Below, piece after piece: positions 1 to 13,689 of a DNA stretch of 64,000 nt (positions are counted from its first letter, which is position 1; each line of letters opens with the position of its first letter). This DNA comes from Channallabes apus (lineage: Eukaryota; Chordata; Actinopteri; Siluriformes; Clariidae). Position numbers and translations under genes: made by a program. The notes below the pieces were generated by a model. That model was not told the DNA's origin. It was given only the letters and a program-made list of their open reading frames with translations, and did not search any database. The stretch is from the NCBI GenBank assembly GCA_030522415.1, contig CM060127.1, positions 10,421,707 to 10,485,706 of the forward strand, given 5' to 3'.

Positions 1-289
1 GTCGGAATCCTTTCTTGTGAAATACAGCCGCACTTTCGACCGTTTAGTTTTAGGAATTTTAACGAAAGTTGTATAATTTAGCATGCTAAGCTATCGGTAG
101 ACCACCTGATGCCGTCAGAGCGAGTGTAACGTTATTTGCTGCATTCACGCGCATGTCGGATGGTCTCTCATTTCCGGATGATTTGTGCTTTAAATTTCTT
201 TAATTTATTCTAATAAACTATGAATCTACAAAAATATATGAATCTAGAGAACAAATCTTTCAATCGACAGTTCAGGCATTTAAGTGGCA

Positions 290-392
290 CCGAAATGAGG
301 CACCGAAATTCGCGTTCTGTTTCGGTCCGGTACACACCGGTTCTATAGGTACCGGTGCCGTATTAGCACCGGGTTTCGGTACCCAACCCTAG
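290..392. mobile_element. hAT-type terminal sequence (MITE end)
   Basis: A GC-rich block reads gcaccgaaa / ccggtaccg in alternating orientation and finishes ggtacccaaccctag. Reversed, this is the TAGGGTTGGGTACC start known from fish hAT repeats. No transposase is seen, and the other end is not found in the window. Confidence 0.4.
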
Positions 393-892
393 TTATGTCT
401 TATTTCGCTTGACAACTGCTTACTGTTTTTATTGACTTTAACTTTAATATGTTAGATTTGGACTATTTGGGTTGTAGATATCTGATATCCGAGTGTGTGA
501 ATGTGAGGCTGTAGTTCATCTGTCTGTCAAATGATTTGAAGACCAGCGTAGATAAAAAGGAAGGAAAAATAAACAGGCCGACCTGCTGCTGGTTGCAAAT
601 GGGTTTTTTCCCCGGGTGACTTTTAAAGATATTTAAAATGTTTCATTGTGTTTTTTTAAGGTAAAGTCATTTAATAAACAAATGAATACATTTAAATCCT
701 ATTTTATCTTTTGCTATTGTGCTGCGGGAAGAAGGGAAAAAATGAGACGGAACTCCGGTGGGGGAAACTTTCAGCAAAGCCAAAACTCAAAGGATTAAAA
801 AATGACCAAATTATCCTAAGACTCCGAAGGGTTAAATACTGAGTGCTGAGAGTTTAAACGTGTCAGATTTCGACTCTCAGCACTCCAGACGT

Positions 893-906
893 GTGTGTGT
901 GTGTGC

Positions 907-963
<57 letters not shown>
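893..963. repeat. (TG)n microsatellite
   Basis: About 35 TG units with a few CG interruptions, in unkl intron 6. Poly-His/Val-type frames across it are artefacts of the repeat. Confidence 0.9.
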
Positions 964-965
<2 letters not shown>

Positions 966-1474
966 AACAGGCACATACGCTTGCCGTCTGGCCGTTGTTA
1001 CTGGTGCTGCTCCAGTCACTGCCGGGACACTCGGGGTACTGCTGGGATCCCAGTTTAACTTGAGAGCTCGACTGCATCGCTGTGAGCAGAGTGCTCATGG
1101 CCTCCTCAGTAGAAGGAATTCCTAAGAAATAAACAAACCATTTAGACGATTTTAGTCTTTGTCAACAAAAACAATCACAAAAAAAAAAAAAAAGTCTTTT
1201 AACTTACTCTCAACATGTGCAAAAGCACAGAATGGCCCCCGGGGGCAGTATCCCGTCTGCTTCATGTCATTACATTTTGTAGACTTATAAATCTGCAGAA
1301 ACACACATGGACATTTGTTGTTCATGCATCCACAATCGTTTTTTTTTTAATATATATATATATATTTTGAACTTTCGATCAGCTGGTGCACAGGAGTGGA
1401 CGGACCGCAGCGGCGGCGGTGGCGAGCGGAGACCAGCTGATGAGCCGCACTGTTATTACATTACAGGGAGTCGC

Positions 1475-1790
1475 GCGTGTTTAAAAGCCCTGATCTGCCT
1501 TTTCTCCAAAGTGTATTAGTCTACAAACACTCATTACACACTCTTACACCAGCCTCAAAACACTGCGAGCGCAGATCGAGTCTCAGAAATCTCTCGCGTA
1601 AGAAGCCGCGTTTCAGGCAGTAAAATGGGGCTGTTTCTTTATAATCCTACAGGTGGCGCTCTGAACTATTCACATATTATGGTGGAGGAGTGAATTACTT
1701 CGCGAGCTTGTTTAGAAATAATAATTACGGTGGATGACAAATACGCCTGCGCGGCTCAGCTTTAGGTGAGAAAACTAATGGGATTATGAT
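1475..1790 (+). repeat. Interspersed repeat, copy A (pairs with inverted copy at 6258-6615)
   Basis: The segment from aaaagccctgatctgcc through ataataattacggtgg to gtgagaaaactaa recurs in reverse complement at 6258-6615 with scattered mismatches and indels. The family is not recognised, and no coding capacity is seen. Confidence 0.6.
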
Positions 1791-2441
1791 GAGGCTACAA
1801 CTTATTACTCAAATATAATGAAGCTAAAGTGTACAATCAAAAAATCAAGTTTTTTTATTAGAAAAAATAAAAATATTGTTCTTTATAAAATAGCGATACT
1901 TACAGAATCGAGATATAAATGTAATCGTCATCGTCTAGTTATTGTGGTATTATGTATCAGGTTATTACTAAACAACTGTTGTGTATTTACTGAACGGGGA
2001 ATAAACTTTGTTCTTAAACAGTGGATTTTCTTGATCTTTCACTATAGAACAGATCAGCAATAAAGGAAATGTAAAACATGAGATCAGATGTGAAAGCAAA
2101 ATGCAAAACTGTTAATGAAATCAAAATCAGATATTTTTCTTTCACAGTCCTGATTAGATACAGATCGCGATTCGGCTCGTCATATCACAGCTGTTTATTC
2201 TAATGGAAACCCGTATATATTTACACACAATACACGGTGAATGTAAACGGATAAAAATGCCAGCGAGAGTCTGAATGAGTGGAACACGTTAGTTTCTAGT
2301 GTTTGCAGTAAACTTGAAATAAACAGATTCCATCTGCACGAACAGGGAAGAAACTCGTCACATGATTTAAGGGATAATTTTCGTACAGTTAATAAACCGG
2401 CGTCAGTGGAGCTGGATGGACTGACGCTGTATTTCACTGAC

Positions 2442-5400
2442 CTCGGGGTGGAACTGCTGCTCGGTGCGCGAGTGGCAGTACTGGCAGCCGTCTCCGCTCT
2501 CACACTTTGACGGCTCTCCCCACTCGTCGCCGTGCTTCACACTCGGGCACGGAGTCGACCTGCGAGAGACGGGAGGACGCAGGTTCACACCCGAGCACAG
2601 GTTCTTTTCCTTCTCTAAGCGCGTTGCTGTGCGCAAAGCCAGACGTTCGCTCCTACCTGTACTTGAACTTGCGGGGATTCCGTCTTCTATCTCGACTATT
2701 GTGGTAATGAGGACAGGCGTAACCTTGTCTGCATAGACGCGGGGGCTTGGTGCATTGCTCGGTTTTATAGTTGGCCAAAACAAAATTGGTGTCTGTGGAA
2801 ATAAGGAGAAAGAGATCAAGGCCCGAATAAGACCGAGTGCTTTGTCTTTGTGATTGTCAGACTCGGGTCTGTAGTGTATAACGAGCCTCACCCTGCCATC
2901 GAGGATCTTCTATAAGAGTCTTCTCGATCATGGCCTGGCTGGCCAGAACCCCCGGCTGCAGGTCCGGGATTCCCTCTCCAGAACCCAACTGGCCGTTCTG
3001 CAAAGCTTCTTGTGCTTGTATTTCTCTGTGAAAAGGGATGTGAACAAATCAGACAAAAAAAAACAACAAAAAACAAACACATGCATTCAGAGGCAGGAAC
3101 TCTCGAGCTGGAAAAGGTGAAAAACCTCAAACAAAGAGGCAGCAGTGACTCCAGAGTCCTACATACTGGTTGCTAGGCAACTGCAAGACAGCAAATCTAA
3201 ATCTTTATTATTTTCTGTTATTCAACCGGGGAATCTCCGGGATATTTACAAGCATGACTGCAAGAACGTGTTGGGTTATTTACGTATCGCCTTTTCTCTA
3301 TCAGGCCACATCAAAGCAACGGTTAAACTTTTGGCTTCACCTTTAAGGTAAACGAGTCGTAACTGAACGTTTCGCCTGAAGAGTATTTAGGAAGCTGCCA
3401 CAGAAATCCCCTGCTTCAGCAGAAACAGGAAAGAAAATCTAATCACTTCCTGGTTCTGCCAGTGAGCAGGTCTGTTATTTTCCCTCTTCGATCGAAAACA
3501 ATAAAAACTCTTTAGACAACGGAGTCATAATATTAAGAGCAGCAACAATACACACTGACGCGTACGTGTTGATTGTCTGTAAACAGTTTCTGCTGTTCTG
3601 CTCTTAACTCTTATCCAGACTCTGCTGTGTGAAGGCGGCACTCCAGGTATTTTGTGGAGTAGGAGCACCGTCATGCCCCCCAGGCCAGCGGTCGACAAGT
3701 TCGGTCCGAGAGAGCCGCAATCCTGAACAAGATCATCAAGGTCTTCAGGATTAGTAAAGCTACGTACGGGTCAGTTTTTTCTAGGGTTGGAACCTGCAGC
3801 ACTGCTGACTGACTGACGGACTCCGATCTCATCCTCTTCTCTTCCCTACAGCCACACAAACCTATTCTGAGGAACGTGCTTTGAGACACGGTGTTCTCGA
3901 CATTAGGCTCAAACTTACTTATATCGACTACAATTCACATCGATACACCTTCACATGTACAGATGTAGAAGTAATGGCACTCACCTGATGTCATAGACCG
4001 GAGGTCGGAGGTCGTGAGGCCCGTGAGCAAAGGCGCAGTGGAGACCATTTTTCACGCAGTGGCCTCGAGCGTCTGTTTCATGGATGCAGGTGCCAGTCTT
4101 ATAATAGCGTAAGTGGTACTTGCGCTCTGTGTCACCGGTGGTCCGGTGCAAGTAAGGGCAGCTGAAAAACAGGAGATGTTGTTAAAAAGAATTCTGTTTA
4201 ACTCTGTTTTGTCCTGATTTTTCCCCAGTCACTACCAGGTCTGGTGGACGATCTGACACGTGAGACCAACCGCTCTGCCGAGAGACCCACTGCTCATGCA
4301 AATACACCAGGTTACACATTCTCTCAATTAGTGATAAAATGCAAATCCGCTGAACCCGAGGCCACGGCTCGTCTTTGACTGCACAGATTTCTCTCTGCCA
4401 ATTTGCAATTTACACCAAAAACCGCATCGCACTCGAGGGACTATTTGGAGTGAGAATGAAGTGACAGACGAGGTCCTCTCCACACCTCAAACCAAACACA
4501 GACGCTTCAGAGGCGATTCGGAACGACGTACAAGTGATTACTAAGGAGACTAAGGCGTGTTGGTTAAGATGACACGACGTTATCAGGTGTGTTTTCTCTC
4601 TGATGTGTTTCTCTGAGCTGATCTTCCAGCTGTGTGGACCAGATCTACTCTCACCCATGCTGTTCCTCCTCACAGTTAGTGTAATTAACAACCGTTAGAA
4701 CATCTGTGCCGCCGAGTGAGACGTTCAGTTAAACATCCCCGGGATTTTATGCTCTATTATCAGCACTCGGATTCAATCGGTCGGAACTGACTGCTGTATG
4801 AAGCTTCTTTTTTCTTTTTAAGCTTCTTCTTCTTGTCTACACAAATTAACCTTTATTTAATCTCTCAGAAGCACAGTTATGCCAACAGATGATGTCCTCA
4901 AATCTGTCTGGTGCACTTTAGGACCGGAATAACGTTTGCGATACGGAGATAGTGAACGTACAAGTCGGACATAATCACAAGACTTTATTCATCTCTACAC
5001 ACCAACTGAGCAGCAGATTAAATCAGTCGGACGTTTCGTTCTGAATCATCAGAGACAAAAGATTCTACAGGTTGTGATGCAACGACAACACATAAATAAA
5101 CAAATAAATAAATAGATACTGATTATATAAATGATAAGGGGAACATGTGCACCGATCTGGATTAATATGGCAGGACAAGAATATCAGTAGAGATGTCGGT
5201 ACACAAGTCTATCGCCATCTCCGAGTCTGAGAGAGACGTGGCCACCTGCAAATCCTCAAACGCGTTCAAGATAAAAGGAAGAAAAATGTTAGAGATCTAC
5301 ACAAAATAGGTTTTTAACCAACCAAAAAAAAAAAAGTCAGACATGAGCTCACAGTTTGGTACTGAAAATGCGAATTCTGTTCATTTCTCAAATATAGAAA

Positions 5401-8058
5401 CCGTCTCACATTTACGTGGCAACAGTTCCTATGGTAACAGCTAAGCGATGACAGAATGGCTTCTGCTGGATGAATGAACGTCTGAGCTCGCGAGCGTGAT
5501 CACAGCGAAGCGGCACGCTACTCAACACCGCGCCCTCATACGGCACTGAACAGGAAGTCTAACACCACACTAAAGCAATAAATAATAATCAATCACAGAA
5601 TCAACCTCACACACACTATATGGTCCAAAGACACCTGACTCTCATGTGTACACGGTACAGGCGGCACATGTTGAGCATCGGCGGTATATAATATATATTA
5701 ATAATAATAATAAGCTCCACTTCTTCTTATAATCATTCCGCTACAACAGCATTAGTGAGGCTGGGATGATGAAGGGGCTCCAGTTCATCCCAAAAGGCTT
5801 GAGTTCAGTCAAGGCGTCACGGGTCATGCTGGAACGGGTTTGAGCTTCTTCTTTCCAGGGAAATTCTAACGCTACAGCCTCCAATGACCAGCTGCACCAC
5901 CGTCCACCTCCAAACGTACAGTATGATACGGTCAGGTGTCCACATACTTATGGCCAAGCACAGAATACATGAGCTTTATTATCAAACATCAGCATATAGT
6001 ATTAGCATGAACGATCTGACTGACGTGTGCTTTTATGATGTCATGATATAAATGCTCAGAGACCATAAAAGCATTTCTACAATAATAAACCGAAATCCAG
6101 ATACAATATTATCACCATACGTCGGTGCCGATTCCATTAAACTTATTATTCTAGAAGGATCACGATTGTATAAATATCTCAATTCAATATTACATTTTCA
6201 CAATTTTTTTAATAGTTTTAATCCTTTAAAATTACAGAGTAATTAAAGTTCCCCGTTCCTTATAACGTTAGTTTTCTCACTTAAAAACTGAGCGCAACAT
6301 TTAAACAATACAAACTTCAAATACAAGAGTTAAACATTTAACTGAGCATTACGTATCTCTGTCATCCACCGTAATTATTATTTCCAAACAAAGTTACTTG
6401 GAAATAATTTGTGCACACCACACGGGATGGAAATGAGTAGCTTAGACTGTATCATCATGCAGTGAGCACGCGGGTTGAGTGTCTGCGTGCGGCTTCTAAC
6501 ACACACGTTTTGGTCTAATTAGCGCTCGCTGTGTTGTGAGACTGGTGTAAGCGTGTGTAATCAGTGGGTTTGAGACTAATTCACTTATAGAGTTTGGAGA
6601 GAAAAAAAAGCAGATTTTATTGCACGAAATTTCCAATAAAGTAACGTCTCTTATCATCCACTGGATGGAAACACTCGTGATGCGTTCACAATTATGATGC
6701 AACGACTAACCACAGCAGGAAATCAATATAAAGAACTACAACAGCAAAAATAGAATAAGTGTTTAGAATGAAACTGGGTTTACCTCCGGACGCAGAATGG
6801 AGATGAACCAGACGCAGAATCGTCTGGTTTTCAGTGTGATTGACCGGCGATCAGCCGATCAGCCTCAGATATAAACGATTCTGTACCGAGCGCAGACGCT
6901 TCTGGGTGGCGCAACAGAAACACATTTTTATGGCGTTACATTATCAAAATTCATGAGTGTTAAAAAGCCTCTGATCTGCCTTTTTCTCCAAACTCTGTGA
7001 GAGTATTAGTATCGAACTAATAAATATTTAGAAAGATAAATAAGGGCCTATATTTATATAAAAACCAAGGTGCTTTCTCTCAACCTTAATATTTCACAAA
7101 AACAGGCATTTTCACATCAGCTGATTAAACTAGTAATAGTAATACTTTAATACATAATACTTTATGCTTCTTATCTGCCGATCCATGCTTCATTTGGTGT
7201 ACATATGCATACATGTTTTTTTTGTTTTTTTATCAGACAAAAAGAAACGCATCTGATAAATATAATTTCATGCCCTTCTATGTACGTATTTTAAGCAATT
7301 TCCCTCTGGGATTAATAAAGTTCTTTGAATCTTGAATTATCTGTAAGTTCTTTAAATTTCAATCTTGATCTCAACTGTCTTTCAGATGAAACTTGCCCAA
7401 TCTAGATTTCACATGAAAAGACATAAACATGAAAAAGCATATTATTATGAATTTGACATGATTACAGATTTTTTTTTAGGTGAAAATCCTTAATTTCGCA
7501 GAGAATGCATTAATTTATGCAATAATTTGTACAGGTAATATACTTCTAGAAGCTTACACCAATTTAAGTATCAATACTGGAAATATTAATAAATTACATT
7601 TTAAATTATTATTGTTTTAAGCAAGACAGTATAATGCTGAAAATGGCTATTTTTATCATCTCTCCAAAATGGTTAAAATTAGTTAAAACTTTACTTTATT
7701 TTTGTATTATATGTATAACAAAAAATAATAATAAAATACTGTGTTTTGGTAGAGTGCATTTCTTATTGGAGCCAAAACACAGTATTTTATTATTACTTTT
7801 TATTACACACTTCTTGTATTAATAATAATGTTACTACTAATATTAATAATATTAACAATAATACTACTACTATTAAAACTAATAATAATGATAATAGTCC
7901 ATAACGTCCCAGGCCAGGTAGTAAACAGCCAATGAAAAAAGACTACGTGCAGGAAGGAACCAATCAGGAGACAGAACTCCGGGGGGTGTGTCCTGTCGTT
8001 GCTTGTTGTGTTGTTTTTTTCTTTTCCAGCAATCAGCACCCCTCTCTCTCACACACAC

Positions 8059-8103
<45 letters not shown>

Positions 8104-9562
8104 CTATAATAACACATTTATTTCCTGGTTTCATTTTATGTACTCGGACCAGCGCGCGCGTTCGCAAAGTTTTACTGGTAGCCACGACATCAGCACGTGA
8201 CCGATAAGCGCGAGACACGCTTATAGTTAGGAGGGAAACATCACACAGAGTGTTTGTCGTTATTATAATTAAGTCAATAAGAAAAGCTTACTTTACTTCC
8301 TCTCCACTTCACACAGAGGTGTGTGCGCGCGCGCAATCTAAACCAACTGTCACCTGTGTCCGCTCGTGCGTGACACGATGCGGCGAGCGCGTGCTCAGCG
8401 CAAAATAAAAAGTATTAATGATGAGAGCGTGCGCGTGCAGCGCGTATAGTGTTGTATGAACAGTCAATGCGCTCGTGCGTAACGTGCTGCGCAAAGTACG
8501 TGTATTAATGAGAGCGTAAGGAATGTTGTAATTAGAGTAAACATGTGTTTGTGTGTGTAATGTGGTAAACGCTGTATTAGCGCTACTCACTCGTCTCCAT
8601 CCGGACAGATGCCTGTAGTTTCGTCGTATTTGGTGCAGTACACGTCGGGGCTGTAGTTAAACGTCCCGTCTCTCCTCCTGATCGGTCTGCGCCTCCGCTG
8701 GTTCAGGAAATGCCAGTGGAAACAGGTAAAGGGTCTGTGCTGTGTGCATTTGTGCTGCAGGAACAGCGGGCACTGCTCGGTCCGGAACTCCTTCAGATAC
8801 CTGCCAAATAGTGTGTGTGGGGGGGAGACTTCAGCTGGGGCAGGCAGAAACAACACGGCGGTAAACCATCGCAGTTATAGTTATTATTTCGATCAGGTTC
8901 ATTGAATAAAACTACTAGAGGCACAATCGCAAAGTTTGGAGTTGTTCATCAGAACTGAGGAATCGCGCTAGTTTCCTGCACCGATGTCGGAGATGTTCAA
9001 CACAACAAACCGTAACGCAAATCGCGATTACGGACCGAACTTACGCACGATCTGAGACGTGCAGCCCAGCGTCACGGCAATGGCGTACGTCAACAGCGCA
9101 GCGTAAAGCCTTCGGGCCGAGGCGAAGAGAAGAGAAGCTCCTCTACCCGATTTGCGTTGTTGCTTTTGAAATCGTGTTCACACATCAAGCTTTCTGTTTT
9201 ACACACACACACACACACACCGCTCGCACACACACGCCTAAAAGATGTTTGCGTCTTTTCGTAACAGCAGTATATTTATCCACGTATTTCACCAGGGTTT
9301 GTGCAAGTATGTTTTTGTGTGTGTGCGTGTGTGTACGAAAGAATTTAGAAAAGGGAAAAGCTCCATATTTAAACGCACGAAGGAACGCAGTGATACCGAG
9401 CGCTGCACAGTTCCACCAGGAACCCGAGTCCCAGAGAGAGAGAGAGACTCTCCTACCAGAAAACGCGTTTCGCTCTGTGAGCGCGCACTTTACTTACGTG
9501 TAGTGAGTCGGTTTCTCGGTTTGAGGAGAAGCGCTCGCCGCCGTTTTCGAAACCGACGGCAT
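2442..9562 (-). CDS. unkl: unkempt-like (UNKL) CCCH zinc-finger protein, N-terminal 280 codons, partial at left edge
   Basis: Unkempt-family proteins bind UAG/U-rich mRNA motifs through clustered CCCH fingers and influence translation; UNKL is also described with a C-terminal RING-like part. Six coding exons read from high to low coordinate: 9562-9498, 8800-8591, 4161-3985, 3025-2892, 2792-2657 and 2559-2442. All have GT donors and AG acceptors, and the phases join into one 280-codon frame. Fingers are visible at C77-C87-C93-H97, C117-C127-C134-H138, C209-C216-C222-H226 and C245-C260-C266-H270, plus a first finger around C32-C40-C48-H52. The start MPSVSKTAAS and the segments LHRTTGDTERKYH and KHGDEWGEPSKC match UNKL better than its paralogue UNK, from recalled family sequences. 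The remaining exons, with the sixth finger and C-terminus, should lie left of position 1. Residue 92 reads Asp at the exon 2/3 junction where I expect Glu. Intron 2 is 4.4 kb and full of repeats. Confidence 0.93.
2893..3984 (-). other. unkl introns 3 and 4-5 region, no further genes
   Basis: Between the unkl exons there is AT-mixed sequence without recognised repeats or coding signal, apart from poly-A runs near 3055-3085. Confidence 0.5.
5612..5972. mobile_element. Degraded Tc1/mariner-type element, internally deleted
   Basis: Ends read acactatatggtccaaag and, inverted, ggccataagtatgtgga. Between them the minus strand keeps traces of a Tc1-like transposase end: an FWDELE-like segment and a following LTNAVVA-like segment. 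It is strongly mutated and too short for a full transposase. Confidence 0.55.
6258..6615 (-). repeat. Interspersed repeat, copy B, inverted relative to 1475-1790
   Basis: Reverse complement matches copy A in order: tctccaaac, ttacaccag, gcgagcgc, ataataattacggtgg and gtgagaaaacta. A further short direct match to the copy A start sits at 6962-7010 and forms an inverted pair with 6575-6612, suggesting a foldback-type end. It lies in unkl intron 2. Confidence 0.55.
7297..7345 (+). mobile_element. LINE (Rex1/L2-like) 3' tail fragment
   Basis: The phrase tttccctctgggattaata followed by aagttctttgaatcttga is the usual tail of fish Rex1/L2-type LINE copies. Only the tail remains. Confidence 0.5.
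7726..7795. repeat. Perfect 24-bp inverted repeat with 22-nt loop
   Basis: The arms at 7726-7749 and 7772-7795 are exact reverse complements centred on actgtgttttgg. The stem extends a few A-T pairs further after one mismatch. It could be a tiny MITE or a hairpin in the unkl pre-mRNA. Confidence 0.7.
8047..8103. repeat. (CA)n-(CT)n-(CA)n compound microsatellite
   Basis: A run of CT units is flanked on both sides by short CA runs. It is intronic. Confidence 0.85.
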
Positions 9563-9660
9563 TTTCGGTCAAAACAATAAATGCGCATGCGCGGCGGCAG
9601 CGGGCCCCTCTCTCCTCTGCTCGCGCTCTCACAACGCCACCATGCGGCCAACACGGGGCA
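9563..9660 (-). promoter_or_regulatory. unkl 5' UTR / CpG-rich promoter with NRF-1-type palindrome
   Basis: Immediately upstream of the unkl ATG the sequence becomes CpG-rich and contains the palindromic core GCGCATGCGC near 9583-9592, the classical NRF-1 site. No TATA box is seen, which fits a housekeeping-type dispersed promoter. Function is inferred from motif and position. Confidence 0.55.
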
Positions 9661-9739
9661 CAAAACAAAACCCCCAAACTTACAGCATTGGAAATATTTT
9701 AGTGTGTGTGTGTGTGTGTTTATTAATACCACCGGTGTT

Positions 9740-10786
9740 CTTACGTACACATTTATGTATTATTTCTTTAAAGTGAACGACGCGACAGGTGTTTGATTGT
9801 TGTTGATTGATTTACATCTAATTCAGAACGTTTAAATTGAAAGAAAAAAGATACAAAATTTAAATTGTAAATAAAAAAAAGGTTTAATTTACAATTGATC
9901 AGAACTCGCTTTTTTAATGATACCTTTATGTTTCATACATACAGAAAATTTTCTGTAGGTCTGTCCAGCCAGATTTTTGTCACATCATCAGGCAAAACTG
10001 TCTGGACAGAATGTAATGAAACCTTTGCAGTGCTTAGATCTCTGCCTGAAGTTTAACCTACACCATAACTAAAATCAAAAGTTGAGTAACAGTTAGATTT
10101 AATAATTTACTTTAAATTACTTTACTAAGCTACTAATAAGATACTCAATGTAAACAAACAGCTGCACAAAGAGATATTAATTAGAAAATATAAACTGAAT
10201 ATTTTTACTGGGATTAGCTCATTTCTCCACGGACTGACAGCGCTGAAGTGAATGTTTACCATGTTGGAGTTGTTTTAAGACAAAACTTCATCCTTATCCA
10301 ATCTACTTTTTCAATTTCTCATTAGTGATTCATTCTCCAATTACCAGGTTCTTTGAAGTTTGTGTCATGAATAGCTCTTTACACTGAGTTACGTACTTAG
10401 GTTACTAAGTACCATCAGTTAAAAACTGTTGGAGATTTATTTTCCTCTATCCTCTCTTTCCCATTGATTGTAATAAGATGAAATGACCATAGATTCAAAA
10501 TCTTGCCATAAACTAGGTATTTTTGTACAATTTTCTAATATTTAGCCACCAACCCAGTGGAAACCAAGATTCCAGAATCAAAATACCATGTAATGTCACA
10601 CCAAACAAAATTTTTGTGAAATTACAGTTTTCTTTTTTAAATATGATTTGTACGTGGGCTTCAGCATGAAATAATAATATCACTGTTTACATTATCAGCT
10701 TATTTTTAGCTTCAACCTTTTAACTACTTCCACAAACTCTTCTCCCTCACATTTATTATGATGTTCCTGCTATATTTCTATATAAC
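9740..10786. other. Intergenic spacer between the divergent unkl and H3.3 genes
   Basis: AT-rich sequence with no coding signal. Apart from the two promoters at its edges and a short TG run at 9702-9718, I see no recognisable element. Confidence 0.6.
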
Positions 10787-10912
10787 CCAATGTGGGAGGA
10801 ACATTTACGCGTCACGTGACGCTGGTCTATAAATACCACGTGCACGCACTCATTATTTTCATACACATCGGGACAGCCGCAGTGAGAGACCGGAGACACA
10901 CGGGGACATAAG
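10787..10912 (+). promoter_or_regulatory. H3.3 promoter and non-coding exon 1
   Basis: A CCAAT box lies at 10787-10791, a 12-bp palindrome cgtcacgtgacg (CRE/E-box-like) at 10810-10821 and a TATA box TATAAATA at 10828-10835. This predicts a start site near 10858-10862. The short GC-rich exon then ends at 10912 before a gtaagg donor, giving a first intron of about 0.9 kb to the coding exon. CRE-type elements are known in mammalian H3-3B promoters. The start site itself is inferred. Confidence 0.75.
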
Positions 10913-11218
10913 GTAAGGTCGTACAATCGAGATGTTTCCTGTGTTTTATAATGTTTATAATATTTTGAGTCAGTATAAGGCATATAGCAGATGTATAAAA
11001 AATAATGAGATTCCTCTTTAATTCTCTTTAACAAGAGAGAGATACGTTGCAAGCTACCTAGCTAGTTATTTATAATAATTTTGTAAACATCCTGTAAACG
11101 CATTATGTGGTAACTTTTTTTTTTGTTTGTTTGTTTTTTTAACGCATTAATCGGGTTTTTTTTTTTTGTTTGTTTTTTTGAGACGTTAATCCATCTTTCC
11201 CCGGCGCTGTTTATTTGC

Positions 11219-11632
11219 CCGCCATTTTGGACAATGAGTACCTCAGGAACGCTGCTGAGGAGTTAAAGCTCGGTGTTATTTGAATTTACACAAGACCGTT
11301 CTGTTTAGAGGTTTATAAAGAGTTGATGTCAGTTTAGTCGATGTTCATTTTCTTTATTTAAGAGAAGCTGTAGTGTTTAGCTCTAGCGGCTAGCTGGTTA
11401 GCTGCTCAGTTATAACGTAAGAATGCTGTTTTGAGGCAACGGCTCAGCACTGACCAAACAAACACAATGCGTCAAAATCTACTGAAATACGCTTTACTTT
11501 TTTTTTTTTTTTTTTTTTCGCTTAACCAAAATGTTCACGTCAACATACGCGTGTGTTTATGTCGTCGAATCGTCTGAGGTCTGCCTCATTATTGTGGACC
11601 CGAGGAGGAAGCGGGGTAGAGCCGCCATTTTG
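11219..11632 (+). promoter_or_regulatory. YY1-type GCCATTTT motifs in H3.3 intron 1
   Basis: Two gccgccatttt/cgccattttgg sites, near 11219-11230 and 11621-11631, lie in the first intron. A position just downstream of the start site is typical for YY1-regulated genes. This is motif-based only. Long poly-T runs near 11109-11168 and 11500-11518 lie in the same intron. Confidence 0.35.
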
Positions 11633-11828
11633 TCTGCGACACAAACTGCCTCGTTAATTCTCTCTCTGGTCACTTGGAGTAAAAACGGAGGTTTAATCCT
11701 GCACTGTGGCGGGGGGAGGGGGGGTAGTTCACCATCACTGGAACTTAACTTCCGTGACGGCGTGTGTCTTTATTTTTTAAGTCCTCTTGTGTAATACTGC
11801 TGTTTGTTGAATTTCAGCGGGTTTTTGA

Positions 11829-13159
<1,331 letters not shown>

Positions 13160-13368
13160 TGATGATAAACGTGTCTTGTTTTAATCTTTGTTTAACCATA
13201 CACTCAAAAGCAGTGGATTTTAACCGATTGCATAATTTTGTAAAACATTCCCTACAGACTCAGGTTTCTGGTGAAAAATGTGGATTTACTATTAGCAGTG
13301 CTCATTGTAGAGTAGCATTAGTTTGCATGCAGCGATATTTATCTTTTTACATTGATTATTGGGTTGTT

Positions 13369-13374
13369 AATAAA
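13369..13374 (+). terminator. Polyadenylation signal of the H3.3 gene
   Basis: AATAAA lies 210 bases after the H3.3 stop codon, at the end of an AT-rich 3' UTR. No histone 3' stem-loop is seen in between. Confidence 0.65.
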
Positions 13375-13689
13375 ATTTCACTACCTCAATTTGTCTGCTT
13401 GGAGTTTCTTCCCCTCCACTTGTATAAATCTTAGTATGGAAGTAGTTTCTTGGCTTTACTGCTGAAATGAATTATTTTATGCAGTTAGTTTGTGCTTGTC
13501 TCATCTAGTTCTTCCACTAGGGGTCAGAATCATCATGTACACAGATTTATCTTTAAAGTCTGAGGCTGCTGTAGAAAAGTGGTATCACTTATAACTACAC
13601 TGCAGTTAGCAAATACAATACACTATGCTGCCTCTGATGTGCTTCGCCTGTCTTCTGCCCATGCTGATGTTTGAAACCCCAATTAATTT

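Larger units (their letters stand above)
4162..8590 (-). other. unkl intron 2: no genes, several repeats
   Basis: The 4.4-kb intron between unkl exons 2 and 3 contains the Tc1-like relic, inverted repeat copy B, a LINE-tail-like sequence, a perfect hairpin and a CT/CA microsatellite. No additional coding exon was recognised. Confidence 0.7.

Noticed and set aside
816..1125. Poly-His and poly-Val/Cys frames
   Set aside because: Translations of the TG microsatellite in three frames.
8309..8590. 93-codon minus-strand frame next to unkl exon 2
   Set aside because: It lies in intron 2 directly after the exon 2 donor, has no domain and reflects GC/CA-rich composition.
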